Positions 35,339-48,100 of a stretch of DNA of 64,000 nucleotides are shown here, piece by piece. Every line of letters starts with the position of its first letter. Position 1 is the stretch's first letter. This DNA comes from Sipunculus nudus (taxonomy: Eukaryota > Annelida > Sipuncula > Golfingiida > Sipunculidae): positions 36,229,956-36,293,955 of the forward strand of contig CM049318.1 of NCBI GenBank assembly GCA_026874595.1, given 5' to 3'. The translations under genes and the position numbers were made by a program. Below the pieces are notes generated by a model. The model saw nothing but the letters and a program-made list of their open reading frames with translations, ran no database searches and was not told the origin of the DNA.

Positions 35339-35600
35339 CATAATCTTATGGATATGTTCGTAGATGTGTCTCTGTTAGTTAAAATAACAATTCTACAGTC
35401 CATACAAATGGATAAAGTGTACAGGTTAGACCAGTGTAGTGATATCGTACAAATGTTTCATCCAGTGATATCATATTTAAATAATGTACTTATTGTTTGT
35501 GGTGAACAATACTGTATGACCATTTAAAAGTTAATAGAACTGCAGTTGTTGCTTTTCGGTAAAGGGACAGTACCTTAACCTAGCTTAATCCTTATCTTAC

Positions 35601-35642
35601 CTTTGGATGATTGAGGGGCCGATAGGTCATCCTGAAAACTAT
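35601..35642 (-). CDS. Mini-exon of the MAM-CUB gene
   Basis: 42 nt, with strong acceptor TTATTGCAG, donor GTAAGA and phase 1 on both sides. It reads SFQDDLSAPQSSK, a polar linker. Its phase joins directly to the MAM exon, giving E at the junction. It is supported by splice sites and phase only. Confidence 0.5.
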
Positions 35643-36045
35643 CTGCAATAAAAAGAATAATTGAGAAAACAGGTATGCTATTTCATAGGACTTTATATAA
35701 TACTGGTCAATTTTCTGTCAATAAAACAATTTTATTTCTAAATGATGTCTTTTATGTCATTAATGGTCTCCCCTGTTATTCATGTGCAACTATCAACATA
35801 ACTGTCCTTTAAGTAATTCTGTAGTTGGTTATCTGTTATAATGAAACCTGATGCCCAGACATATTCAATGGAGAACTCATGGTTTTAGAAACTAAATTTC
35901 ATTTAATTAGTTATATATTATTAAATGGTTTACTTCTTTTATTATAGTTATTGAACCATTTTATTATGGTACATTTGTATTAAAAGTGGAAATGAAATGA
36001 TGTTGGGTAATAGTATTTTTTTATCATGGCTAAGGCTTAGCTCAC

Positions 36046-36102
36046 TTGTTTCCATCAGTTTATCCATTTCCCTTCGTAGGTGTTTTGATTTCCAGAATTC
36101 TT
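36046..36102 (-). CDS. Possible small exon upstream of the MAM-CUB gene
   Basis: 57 nt, acceptor TTGTTCCAG, donor GTGAGC, phase 1-1. It reads EFWKSKHLRREMDKLMET, a charged helix. It fits the phase of the mini-exon, but no homology is recognised. Confidence 0.3.
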
Positions 36103-37272
36103 CTGGAACAAACAATTAAGCTTTATAATTTTCGCCTGGTATTGATCTACCGTCAATATTATGCATGTGAGATTACTTCTTATTTTAATCATTTTAGCTC
36201 ACATCTTTTCCTCTTTTAGATATATATTCGCATATCAGAATATCAGGAAAGATTATGGCTTTGTGTCTTTACTGATGCTTATGTTATTCCACTTACCGAC
36301 ATGCCTTTTGTTTTCTTCTTGGATTTTATCAAAATATGGCGACTTCTGCTAAGAAACGTGTAGAATAAAATCAATAAACTGACAATTTTTAACCCTCAAG
36401 GAATTCTACTAGGATCCAGAATAAGTTGTAATTTATTTAATATAGAAAAAAAAGGAAAATCTTATTTAAAGAACAGTCTCTGAAAACCGAGACCAGTAAA
36501 AACATGGATGAATGAAGTATATCCTAGTTTAATTATATATAAATACCGTTTCTTGGTAGGAATGTCCAACTAATACCCCCATTCAATAATCATTTTCATC
36601 CCAAAGGATAAAGGCCAGGATCAATGGAATCCCATTGACTTTGGCCCGTAGGCCGGTCCCACAAGAAAAACAGATAATTTGCTATTTAAGTACAACAAAC
36701 TGACTTGGAAATTACTGATCGAGTCACAGCAAGAAATAAAATACGGAGAATGTATTTTTATAATGAAAAATTATTAATGCTCCATGATATGCAATGCCCC
36801 TGTGATTCATGACAAGCATAGACTGTCATAAATAATCTATGTTTTGAGTTATGACATTTTTTTCATACACGAACTAAGTGTTCAGCGGTTTTTCAGAATG
36901 ATTTGCTGTTACATGATATCAGCTGATTTTATTCTTTGCATCTGTGTCGAGAAGAAAGGAAACTAGAATGGCTGATTTCCTTCATGACCCTGAGATTATT
37001 GGCCGAATAAGAAAACACAAACACGTTTGGTGAGCATCACTTAATGGCGTAGGCCTGCATCCCTGAAAATGCATATTTATATTTATTTTTAAATGACGTC
37101 ATATATTAGCCATCCCATCTGATGCCTGGTGGGCAAGGCTTTGCAAAAATTCATTGTTTTTCTGTCTCATTTATTATAATTTATTTGTATATTTGTATGC
37201 ATATCAGTCAGACTCTCGTGGCCCTTTTCAGGAATATGCAGTTTACATGCAGGACAAAATTATGTTACTTAC

Positions 37273-37397
37273 GTTGTATGAGCAGTGTACCCGCTGAGCG
37301 TGTTTGGCGTTGTCGCTTGTGCAGGATCTGCAGTCAGTGCCTTAACCAGTAAAAGAAGACGCAGGAGAAGCCAAGCTCCTGTTACAGTACACCCCAT
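37273..37397 (-). CDS. Signal-peptide first exon, possible start of the MAM-CUB gene
   Basis: ATG at 37395-37397 opens a frame that reads MGCTVTGAWLLLRLLLLVKA, then LTADPAQATTPNTLSG. This is a convincing signal peptide with a basic residue before the core and cleavage near LTA. It ends at a perfect donor GTAAGT (CAAC|GTAAGT), but in phase 2, whereas the next candidate exons need phase 1. Either an exon is missing between them or this belongs to another gene. The open frame extends upstream of this ATG, but the added residues are not hydrophobic. Confidence 0.4.
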
Positions 37398-38617
37398 GTT
37401 GTCTGCTGACGATAGAGTGTTCACTGACACATTGAATTTGAACGTGATGCCTCCGTCATTATAAACGACCTTGGTAGAGCTACATAATATACTTGACATT
37501 GATAACAACTATATATATAATATCCTGTTATAAACATGTCATACAGTGAAAGTCGTTCTTTTTACGCCCTAAATCATCCGTCTATATATCACGTTCGCAT
37601 CTTTCATTAATTATACAAATATTTTTTGTGTGTAGCGTGTCATTATGTCAACACGTGCATGGAAGAGGAGCCTAAATTACATTTACACCCATGACCACAA
37701 AATAGACCTTGTCACGTTTACGACACCAATAATAACGAGAATGTTTGTTCAAGTTGATAATTTAGTGGTACGCCAAAGAAAGTTTCATGCCATTCCAAGA
37801 AAGAGCACCCACGAAAGTTCATGGAAAACCTGAATAAAACGCGTCAACAGATGGCATCGATGAAAACATAAATGAAATGAATATCAACTCTGAGCTTCTA
37901 TGAGAAAGACCTGTAGTAAGTCAGATGTGCAGTTTTTGTGCCACAACAAATTTGTACCTGTTTGCAAAAGCACACCTGGATATGAGGAGTTCTGCTATAA
38001 AGTATCTGAACATTGTCGGTTTAAATGAACTAAAAAATAATCGTTTCATGGTTTGATAAAAAAGGTAAAGAGTACGTCAACTTCAACAACTCCATTTAAA
38101 TGATCAAAAGACAACACATATGTGTTGTCATATGGAGTGTCTTAAGTTATACGTGTGTATATTAAACGCTGATTCACTCGCGCGGTCTGCCCTAATTTTA
38201 GGATTGCAAATTTATGGCAGACCTAAGTTTGACGTTTACCATAATTGCTGAACCATAATTCCGTTAGTCCACGTCTAGAATATAGAATTTGAAAATTCAA
38301 ATAGCCAGGGACAATAAAATATGAATATCACATGACAAACCTGTCTAAACAAGGAATACAGACACAAGGATAAACTGTGTAACAAAGTGTCTCCTATTAA
38401 CACGAACGGATTGTGATGAATATCATATTTGGCTAAGATAATTTTTGTGGTAAACATCAACAGCAATCTTCATTAAAAGAATAAATTTTTTCTTGTATTT
38501 TGTCATAACGACACCGAATAGTACATTTTAATACATACTTGGCCATTTGGAATGAAAAGAAAATCAAACTGATGACCTCATTAAATATGCACAGATTTTG
38601 CCGAGTATCGAATTCAC

Positions 38618-38633
38618 GGGGGGGGGGGGGGGG
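38618..38633. repeat. G16 homopolymer
   Basis: An uninterrupted run of 16 G on the plus strand. Confidence 0.9.
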
Positions 38634-39599
38634 AGATATTTTGATGGTCAATATTCATATAAAACTTTTTGGGTCATTATTATACCCTTACTGCAGCATT
38701 TGAGAGCACAGTGAAAGACTGCAGAAACCACAATGCTGTATGGGGCACAGGCATGACTCACTGATAAATGTCAAAGTTCACTGCGAACGGCCGTAGTCAG
38801 ATACACCGCCAACCCTTCCATCATGCAAAGAACTAAAGAAATAAATTATCTTGGCCGGACAACGATCTTCCACGATCACGGTCCAGAGGGCCTTCCTCCC
38901 TAAAAAATCTTAGGTCGTTGTGATATATAAATACACCGTATATTATTTTCTTCATTTCTCCTAAACTCTCTGTGGAAGACCATCGTGTCCGATATTGCGC
39001 ACATGGTTCGAATCAGATGTCAAGGTAATTAGAGTCAGTAGTGGGGTGAGTGAGGGGTTCGTGATAACGCGACCTGGGCTCTCCTCTGCTATCAACAGTA
39101 AAATGATGCCTTGCTGGATGTGTCAGCGGTGCCGCTTCTTTTAATTCCTTTACAGATGGACATGCGCGCATGTTTAACCTTTGGAGGAATGTCACAAACG
39201 AGTGGACATAATGTGTTGACGGAATATGGTTTGTTATACATTACCCCCAGACCTATCTACCGGAATATTTAATGGCCTCTGTTTCCTATGTTATACATTA
39301 TTATGCAAGGACTAACTGTATCAGTATCCGCTTTAATTACCAAATGATGTCTGAAAGTGTTAATCCTGTTTATGAGTCGATAAAATGTCCATTACAATTA
39401 TAGACTTTATGTTTATCAGGCCCCATAATTAGAGAAAGGTACTTTTACCATGTATATCAGACAAGCCTCTGAAAAGTTCTTTTTGGACTGCCCTCTTTTT
39501 ACAGTACTGAAATATTCACTAGGTGAGTTTGGCGAAATGCATTTAGTCCAGTCGCTGGTTTTGTTCATTAAAGTTCTCTGTGAAATAAATTAATCGAAA

Positions 39600-39748
39600 G
39601 TATATCAGATCAACTACGTTTATATTGTACTGATACTAGCAATTCTTGATACCCATGCATGATTGACAAAACAGTATATCAGATCAACTACGTTTAGATT
39701 GTACTGATACTAGCAGTTCTTAATACCCATACATGATTGACAAAACAG
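39600..39748. repeat. 74-bp tandem duplication
   Basis: TATATCAGATCAACTACGTT starts copies at 39601 and 39675. The second copy differs by a handful of substitutions and ends with GATTGACAAAACAG like the first. Confidence 0.9.
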
Positions 39749-42314
39749 GCTGGAAATGGAATAGGAAACCTTCGCTCCAAGAGTTGTGTTCCTTATATCA
39801 CTCAACGTATGTATGTAGTGAGCTAATTCCTTTGCCAACAGCCATTAATCAACAAGTAAAATAACACTGAAGAATAACTTACGAATAACTCTGTAACCAA
39901 ATCTTTAACCAAAGGAGTCTGTAAAAATTACACGTCTATTCCTTTATGTATTGCAACCCTACTTTTATTACCAGAAGGATACTTGGTATACATTGTATCT
40001 ATCACTTGGAAAAACGCAAAAAAAATGTACGTGATATACTTTGATACTATGTGTCCAGTCAGTTAAATGAAATACACTCTATTTATTTTTGTGTACTCCT
40101 TTATTTTCTTGAGTAGAAGAGTGATTGCGGTTCATGCTGTTTTAATGATTTATAATATTATATATAATTACATGCTATATTATAAAAAAATAAATATTTT
40201 TCTTAGGCCCGGCGGATCAACGGAACAAGTGACTAGTTTCTCCAGATTGTTCATGACTACCCCTACCAGTTTCATTATTCTAAATTATCCAGCTGAGTAA
40301 ATGCTTATCTTTTCATATATGTTTATGATTCTTCTATAAAGGGGTAAGTTTTTTTCACGTATAGTAATAGTCATTAATAATTGAAGGGATATATTAAGGA
40401 TATCTGAAAGGGTCTGAAGGAACAATATACGACGCATAGCTTTACTTAAAAGTATAGAGCAATCCAAAAAAATTAACATTCCTAATAAATTTGAAATAAG
40501 AGAAAAGTGGTCCAATCATGTAAACATTTTAAAACAAACTACTACCAGTACTATAAGAAATACAAAACTCCTAAATATGCTTTAAATCCCAGTAACTTAC
40601 GTTCATGTGAAAATATGGTAGTAAGTGATTTGTAGTAAAACTGAAAATTCCAAGAATTCACTAAGAATTAAATGGCGACTGAAAGAATAAAGATGGATGC
40701 AAAAGTTTTATTGAAAAAAGGTCTAGACCACAGATATTAAATACCATTACAAGTTATTTAGGGTGTTTATTATGTGCTTTATACACAAGAATAGTATCTG
40801 TCCAATGAAAATACTATTTTCAGTTCTGCCTGTGATTGTTTGCCATTTCGGATAAAAGACGCACTCAACATATGCGTATGCAGTACGTATGCGTATATAC
40901 GTATGTATATGCAGCACCTTACAATACCTCGATGGAAGCGATTGAAGAAGTAACGGACGGGAAACATTCCAAACTTTGACTTCATGACTCTATTTGTGCA
41001 CCTCTTAACTATAGGCCTCAATTTGCTGCATTCGAACGGCATACTCATAAGTATTAATGGAATGAAAGACATCCGTTTTCTAGCTGTATTACGCATACGT
41101 TCCACATACGCTTACAAGAAATGCTTGCTTAAGTTGTTATATAAAATGACAAGCTGTAAACAGAAATCTTTGTTTATTTACATGTGCATACCATTCTGTC
41201 TCCATTGTCAGAAGCTATGAGCATAAAGTGTTCTTAACGAGAGTAATTATAATTCAGTCTCCTCTCTCGCAATGCGCTTTTGGTTCCAATCACGGCGATA
41301 AGTACAAGTGTCTTTTACGGGTTATTTTTACTAGTTGACGGACACGCTTAGAGATTCGGTTCTAAATTGCTACGACTCACTGGGATTATAGACTTTCAAA
41401 ATAAATATTAATGCCACTGTTTCTAAAAGCACTGCCTCAACAAACAACGTGGCCGATAATGCTAGATATCAAGGCCTGGCCAGCTGTACTTCTCACAGTA
41501 ATGGTTAAGCGTATACTTCACTTCAGCTTACCCTGCCATGCAAGATTCACGGCATACAAGGCCTTATGCTTTTTCTGATGGAATGAAGTGACAGAAAGAT
41601 ATGATAAGGATGCAGAACTGGACCAGCTTTTGGATCCAGGTACTCAAGACACAGAGGTCAGTAATGATTTTCTAGATCAAATTGCGGCTTCTCTTCTCAA
41701 GCAGGAACAACTTGGCCCAGAAGTCACGCCTTAGCTTGCGGACTTGATAAACAATATGCTGGTATTAAGATCGTCAGAGCAGGTTGAGGACAAGCTAGAT
41801 TCCATTCTCAACTCTGCTAATCTCAAACTACATATATAGAAAACAAAGACAGTTGGATAAGAATTAATCAGAAAAATCCATCATTAGAGGAGAACTTTGC
41901 TCATTGCTTGACAAAGGAGTGATTACAGAAACTGAGTTTAAAACGGGGGCTATCCTGAAAAAAAAACCATCTTCATTAGGGCCAAAAAAGATGGGTCTTA
42001 CAGAGTAATATTCACCTAAAAGTGGCTCAGTCAAAACACTGAGTGCTACAACTTCCACTTGAAAAATCCCATCCAAATTGACCTTGTATCTCCGAACTGG
42101 TTTTTGTATTTTTTCTTGGCCTCAGAGGATCTCAAGGATGCTTAATATAACATTCCCTTTTATGAAGATTTCCAGAAATTCCTCATAACACGGCAGGGGA
42201 AGTTTGAAAAATTCATTCATGCCCAATGGTTTATCTTCTGGACTTAGAATGTTCACAAATTGCTTAACCCTGTGTACGCATTGTTAAGACAACAAGGCCA
42301 TATATCAATGTGAC

Positions 42315-42326
42315 TACATAGATGAC
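42315..42326 (+). other. DIRS reverse transcriptase YIDD box
   Basis: The codons TAC ATA GAT GAC give YIDD, followed by SLLIG. The catalytic aspartates are intact although the surrounding frame is interrupted upstream. Confidence 0.7.
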
Positions 42327-43199
42327 TCCTTGCTCATTGGAGACAATCTCACTGAATGTTACCGGAACAAAGCAGACACAATACACCAGTTAAAAAAGAT
42401 TGGCTTTGTAATACACTGGTAACAGTCTGTTTTAAAACCCTGTAAACAAATTCTAGATTTAGATTACATATGCCTTTTTCATTCCCTAGTTACAAGGCAG
42501 ATAACATTGTTCAACAGTGCACTTTACTGAAAATCTGTTCGCAACCAACAATTATGAAGATATTAGAGGTCTTGGTATACTCAGTTTCAAGCTGTCCAGA
42601 CGTAGGCATTGGGTCCCTTATGTATAGGTGCTAGAATCAGAAAGGGCACAGGCTTTTAAAGACAGTAAAGAAAAGTTTGACGCCACTATGACCATATCAA
42701 ATTCAGCTAAATCTGATCTGGGCTGGTGGGTTGACAATACTCACATTTTGGACAAGATCATAACATAAACCAGATTTCAGTTTAGACACATATGCCAGTA
42801 AAACTGGTTAGGGTGTTGTTCTAGGAGATGGGAAAACTGCTGGGATATGATCCAGCAGTGAAACAAATCAACACATTCACTTGCTAGAAGCTTAGCAGTT
42901 TTTTTTGGACTTCAGGCCTTATGTGTTGTCCCCTCGAAGGTGTACATGTTAGGCTTTGGTGGACAACATCACAATGGTATCTTACAATAATAAACAGGGG
43001 GGGGGATCCTACCCTTTACAAAGTGACTAGATTAATTTGGGAATGGTGTCGTCATAAAACATTTAGATAACAGCAGCGCATGTACCAGGCAAAGATGATG
43101 TGCAAGCAGACCTACTTTATATGCAGGTTAATTTAGATGCTGACTCAAGTGTTGAAAAAGACCAGGCTGGAAAAAATGCAATGGGAGTGGTAGTGTTGC

Positions 43200-44130
43200 C
43201 GTGATGGACATAACAGCCATGGTCCCCAGTAGCCATGCACATGCTGCCAGAGAAGCCGCTGATACTGCCGCACAGTCAACAAATACTCTAGTTACCACAG
43301 AGCAAGAACATGTCGCAAAGACTTAAAAAAATGACTCTCGCGGCAGTCCTTGAGATTCATTCAGTTTCGGACTGAGCTTCGCAAATTTTTCAACAGTCAT
43401 GGGAACTTGGATCCGGCTTAATCAGGCTTTGGACTTTCTCGTACACGTATATGCTCAGACACGGCAAGATCGGCATTTGATGATGAAGATTTTACCATTT
43501 GATGGTGTTCAGTTCGGAAGTCACTCATTGGTGACCAGATTTTTAAAGGAGATTCCAGTCCAAAAATCACAGGTAACTTGGGACACATATATTGTGCTCA
43601 ACCACCTTAAAAAGCTTTCTTCAGTTAAGTCGCTTGCACTCAAGGATATATCACTAAAATACTTTTCTTAGTTGCATTTTTAACCGGGAAGATGGGGCAA
43701 TACCCACGTTTGCTCCATGTGAACAGCATCGCAGTGTCATCTTGGTCAGTCAAACTACACATGGGAGATCTGTTCAAGCAATCATCAACAAACAAACACC
43801 AGTCGGAGATTACTTTGAAGGTGTTTCTCCCTGACAGAAGATTATGCATAGTGACTGTTATGACGGAGTTTCTGGACAGGACTAAACCCCTTGGCAAAAT
43901 GAATGCAAACTATTCATAAAGCTTAACAAATCTTCCACAGCTTTTTAAAGTGACACCACCTCCGTGTGGGTAAAATCAACTGTGCAGCAAGCTGGAATTG
44001 TTATGAGTATCTTTAACCCTCACAGCAAGATACCTCCATAGCTGTAACCTCCATTCTCAAGACAGCTGGGTGGTCTCCTGAAATTACTTTTACGAAATAT
44101 TAAATGAAACCAGTAACTTCTCCAGACAAT
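43200..44130 (+). pseudogene. Tyrosine recombinase remnant of the DIRS element
   Basis: The frame shifts between TARSAFDDEDFTI at about 43.46 kb, an FLTGKMGQYPRLLHVNSIA block at 43.68 kb, LKVFLPDRRLCIVTVMTEFL at about 43.83 kb and the C-terminal ILKTAGWSPEITF at about 44.05 kb. The order matches DIRS recombinases, in which an Arg-containing TGxR block precedes a PDxxLCVVxxLxxYL strand and the AGW C-terminal helix. Stops make it non-functional. Confidence 0.55.
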
Positions 44131-44653
44131 CTTACTTAGCACATGCTCTCTACAATTCTCAAATGATCTCATAAGACTAGAGAACAGAATTCTGTCGACC
44201 CTCGAGTGGATAGAGATAACTTGCCCTCCTTGGCCTTGACATCTTGATTTATTCCACCCAATTTTTAGCATGTGTTTCACTTATATTTGCCTGATTGAAA
44301 CTGTGGCCTGGCACTCTCTGTTACATGATCTTTATCGAATAGAGAATCGAGAGAATTCTCAACAAACTTCAACTTACAGGTAAGTCTCGTTTAATTTTGG
44401 AATTATAACGTTTGTCCTGTATCAACCTTCCGGGGCAATTTTGCTCCTTGTTGCTATGGATGTTACTGAGATTGTTTGGTCACTGTTTTTTAAATTACTC
44501 ATTATCCTAATGTACTCATTATTCTTTCTTAAAACTGATATCGCTGATAACTCTCACAAAATGAGTTTTTCAAAATGAGACATACAACTGATGCCCCAGC
44601 TTGTTCTTTTACCTTTAAATAAACAAATACCAAGGATATTAAGCGATTAGAAA

Positions 44654-44659
44654 TTTATT
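44654..44659 (-). terminator. Polyadenylation signal of the lectin gene
   Basis: AATAAA on the minus strand, about 210 nt downstream of the lectin stop codon. Confidence 0.5.
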
Positions 44660-44870
44660 GAAGTAGAAAGTGCACAATGGATAAGGCAGATGACAAAGTA
44701 AACTGCACAACATGTCAACACAAACCTTTCATTAAATTATGTCAAACAAATGCAACTATTTAAGTGTGTTCATACAAAAGCATATATAGATATATCCTTG
44801 ACTTTAATGATCAGAGCTTGTGTCTAAAGACAACAATGACACATATTTTCTGTTATTATCCGCATTGCGA

Positions 44871-45130
44871 TCAGACGCATTCAGCCTCCCTCTCACAGAG
44901 GACGCCCTGTTTATAAGTATTCCCAGGACTGTCGTACCATAGGTAGTCTCTCGAAGAAACAGCCTGATTGTCCTCATGTTGGTAGCCCTTAGTCGGTTCC
45001 TCCGGTGCCCAATTAGAGAACACAATATTAGCTTGTGTTCCTTCCCATATCCAGATACCCTCCTCTGCTTCATCGGTTCCAGAAGTCCAGTAACCATCCC
45101 CAAGCAAGTCTCCTTCAAGCACAAAATATA
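44871..45130 (-). CDS. Lectin exon 4 (lectin domain, C half)
   Basis: 260 nt, acceptor GTTTCAG, ending at TGA 44871-44873. It encodes YFVLEGDLLGDGYWTSGTDE, then IWIWE, NWAPEEPT, HEDNQAVSS, LWYD and GVLCEREAECV. ED is followed by N where most lectin domains have Cys. Confidence 0.8.
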
Positions 45131-48100
45131 CTGAAACATGGCAAAATATAAAACGATAATAAAAAGCGTGACTACTTTCACATACATAAACAGCTTTAAG
45201 CAAATTATCTCTTAGATTCAGATGTTATCTGACAATGTTTCAATAAATATTAAATATCCAAACATAAATCGAGATGAACTTAACTTTGCCTATATTGTGT
45301 AATACCTCAATTACACACACGAACACACCTGGCGCATGCAAATGCAAAGGCTTCAAATTAATCAAATGCAAATGCTAATGCGATTAAAAATTTTCAATGC
45401 AAATGTAAAAGCAATGATATACATAAAATTCAAATGCAAATGCAAGTGCTTTCAAATGCAAGTGCAAAGAACTTGCATTTGAACTCTTTTTGGTTACAAA
45501 ACATTCAAATGGAATCGGCATTCCTTAAATATAATGATATACTCTCTCACTATAAGTGAGCTATAAGAACTGCAAGTTCCGCAACATTTCCAGTAAGATC
45601 ATCATGAGTAAAATTATAAATCCATTAATATATCTTATATATATAATATATATGTATATGCTACACATCAATTAAAGTGTGCCTTTTATTGACACTAGAG
45701 AGCATTTTATAAATTGCATTACCACTTGCATTTGAAGATCAGTTGCTTTATATATTGCTTTTAAATGCAAATACAAATGCGAGATTTTCAAATGCTAATG
45801 CACATGAATTTGCATTTGAAACCTGCCCTGCCACACACACACACACACACACATGTATATAGAAATATTAATAAATATCCCTAAAGCGACCAATTGGGGT
45901 TATTTATGACCCCAACCATGTTTTTTATATACCGTTTGGTTAGTTTTAACCCAAAAAAAAAATTTAAATTACTCTTCCTATAACTTTTCATCATTTTTTT
46001 GTAGAAATTGGGCTATTAGTGTTGAAATATTCAGAAAAGTTAATAGAACACTTCTGATCGCCAAAGGCAATGTCTTTCCTTCAACATTATAGATTCTGAT
46101 TTTGTCACTTTCCATTCATTATCCACATATTGCCATGTTTTCCGTTTACTTAGCAGAAATCAATGCTTCAATGTCTAAAGACTAAGATATTGGGAAATCA
46201 TCAGGAATTCCTCGAGAGAACCCCAATAAACATGATGTGACAACTTCCAGTCAGTGTTTCGAATGTGTATTACAACAGCCACGTTTGACTTAATTGATTC
46301 AGTTGATTTGTGGTTTTATAACACTAGCAAACAGTAAAACTTATTCAGTCAAACATGCTTAAACCTATATTTTTCTAGGATCTTATTTCAACTAAGACAA
46401 TCAGGTTTTCAGGAAAAAGGAAATGATAGTTTTAATAAATGAAATTGTGTTTCTACACTACACAATTCGTACAATTGTGTTTGTGTCTTTTTTTACTCCT
46501 TTTTGCATAAAAAATGGACGAAAAGAATAATTAATTGTCATAAGAATACCTTCAAATGTCTTTTATAAAGAATCGAAGAAGCCAAGGTGGGATCATCACC
46601 TAATAGAACCGTTAAAATATTTTGTAATAGGGTCTTATATTTTTTGCATTTTTTGCATAAAAAATGGACGAAAAGAATAATTAATTGTCATAAGAATACC
46701 TTCAAATGTCTTTTATAAAGAATCGAAGAAGCCAAGGTGGGATCATCACCTAATAGAACCGTTAAAATATTTTGTAATAGGGTCTTATATTTTAGTCTCT
46801 AAAATAGCTTGGCCGCTTGTGTGTTTGTGAGAGAGAAGTTGTAAGTGTGTGAGTTTGTCAGATTATATAATGTTTCTTTCTGTATCCAAACAAAGTAAAT
46901 TATGAATTAGAAATGGATAAATGCGTCCTCCCTTGATAAGTCATTTTGTTGTTTCTATGTTTGTTATTTTGTGCAAGTATTATTAAACATATACTTTTTA
47001 GTAGATTTCAGGGATAGACGAAGACTCTTTGGGTGAAGAATTAGTACATATATACATAATAATGTTAAACTTAGGTAGACCTTTGAAGAATATCTTGTGA
47101 ATAGACGGATAAAACTACGGTCTATGAAGAAGCATTTTTACCGATAGAACTTGACGGTATGTTATATTTTTTTTTATAATATTTACATATGCTCATATTT
47201 TTTATTTTAGATTAAGGAAAAACGTTTCTCAGCAAAACAATCGCGACATATGTTTGTACTCTCTTCATTTCACCTGTTTAATACTCTAATTTAAGATTCT
47301 GTATATGCGTAAACAGCCCATGCGGTCATTTTTACCATGAGAAGATTCCATGGCTAGAGGTCCGTCCCTGCACCTTCGAAACATCGCCCAATTAACGAGA
47401 AGAAAAAAGAAAGACGAAACCGGCATGAAGCACCGGTTTGAAGCTTGACCAATCTTGGTATGTGGATTTGCGCGATATTTCCAACAGGCCTGCGTGTTTT
47501 GTTTATGGGTTGCCCCACAGGTTGCACCCTGTATACTTATTTACATTTGTGTAAAAAAAAGAGAGCAAAACTCATAGAACGAACTATTTGCAGAAACCAA
47601 TATATTCTAATTAGAAAATACTATATTTCATCTATATTTAACAAGCGTGGTATGTGATTAGGTCCTTTAAGTCCAGGTCTGTATGCAGAGTTATGCATTT
47701 GGTTCATTAAAAAAAATTACCATAGCCACGCATGACCAGGCTGCGGTTGTTTTGAAAGACATGTGCTAGGTGTTCCATCTCATCCTTCGTCTCAATGCTG
47801 ATTGGAGTGGCTCCATGTGTCAAACACATCTCCCACACCTGCGGGTAATGAAGCTGTAGGTTTGGTCGAAAATGATAGCAGGAATTCCCGTGATAGGCAT
47901 CTTTGGTGAACAAGTAGCCGAAAGGTGCTTGACAAATAGGCCCTAGGTAAATGTACCATAGTAAAGTATACAATCAAATATAAAATCAGTATCCAATACA
48001 AATATAAACGGTTGAGGGGAAGGGTATTTATACATTTTTTTGTAAATGGGTAGTTCATGTTTTGTAGGACTTTCTCTACACTCTAGGTGTTGTAACCAAT

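Larger units (their letters stand above)
31584..36102 (-). pseudogene. MAM-CUB secreted protein gene, broken
   Basis: Minus-strand exons, in order, are 36046-36102 (weak), 35601-35642, 35148-35291 (MAM, N half), 34597-34816 (CUB, C half), 33734-33866 (CUB, N half), 32790-33015 (CUB, C half), 32427-32549 (CUB, N half), 31755-31980 (CUB, C half) and perhaps 31584-31615 (tail). CUB N-half exons leave in phase 0 and C-half exons enter in phase 0 and leave in phase 1, so each pair rebuilds one CUB domain. Three lesions are visible: TGA at 34622-34624, a net loss of one base in 33734-33866, and a net gain of one base in 32427-32549. The N half of the first CUB and the C half of the MAM were not found. 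MAM and CUB domains are extracellular adhesion or recognition modules. A pseudogene is the simplest reading; indel errors in the assembly are the alternative. Confidence 0.6.
37400..41590. other. Non-coding stretch with simple repeats
   Basis: It contains G16 at 38618-38633 and a 74-bp tandem duplication at 39.6 kb. The minus-strand open frame at 39013-39195 and others lack motifs. I recognise no gene. Confidence 0.4.
41600..44150 (+). mobile_element. DIRS-type retrotransposon, decayed
   Basis: Fragments of a DIRS polyprotein run in order on the plus strand with frameshifts and stops. They are EVSNDFLDQIAASLLKQEQL (about 41.66 kb), the palm block LKDAYYxIP-like followed by EDFQKFLITRQGKFEKF (about 42.13 kb), YIDDSLLIGDNLTECYRNK (42.31 kb), and the RNase H block DTYASKTGxGVVLGDGKTAG (42.79 kb) then VDNITMVSYNNKQGG and ITAAHVPGKDDVQADL (42.96-43.11 kb). 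A tyrosine-recombinase-like region follows at 43.45-44.1 kb, ending TVTSILKTAGWSPEITFTKY. This order (RT, RNase H, tyrosine recombinase) is specific to DIRS-like elements. Inverted or split terminal repeats were not identified. Confidence 0.75.

Noticed and set aside
43640-44280. Minus-strand open frames of about 85 residues
   Set aside because: They are antisense shadows of the DIRS recombinase remnant.
44804-45187. 127-residue minus-strand open frame overlapping lectin exon 4
   Set aside because: It is in another frame; the lectin motifs lie in the 44871-45130 frame.
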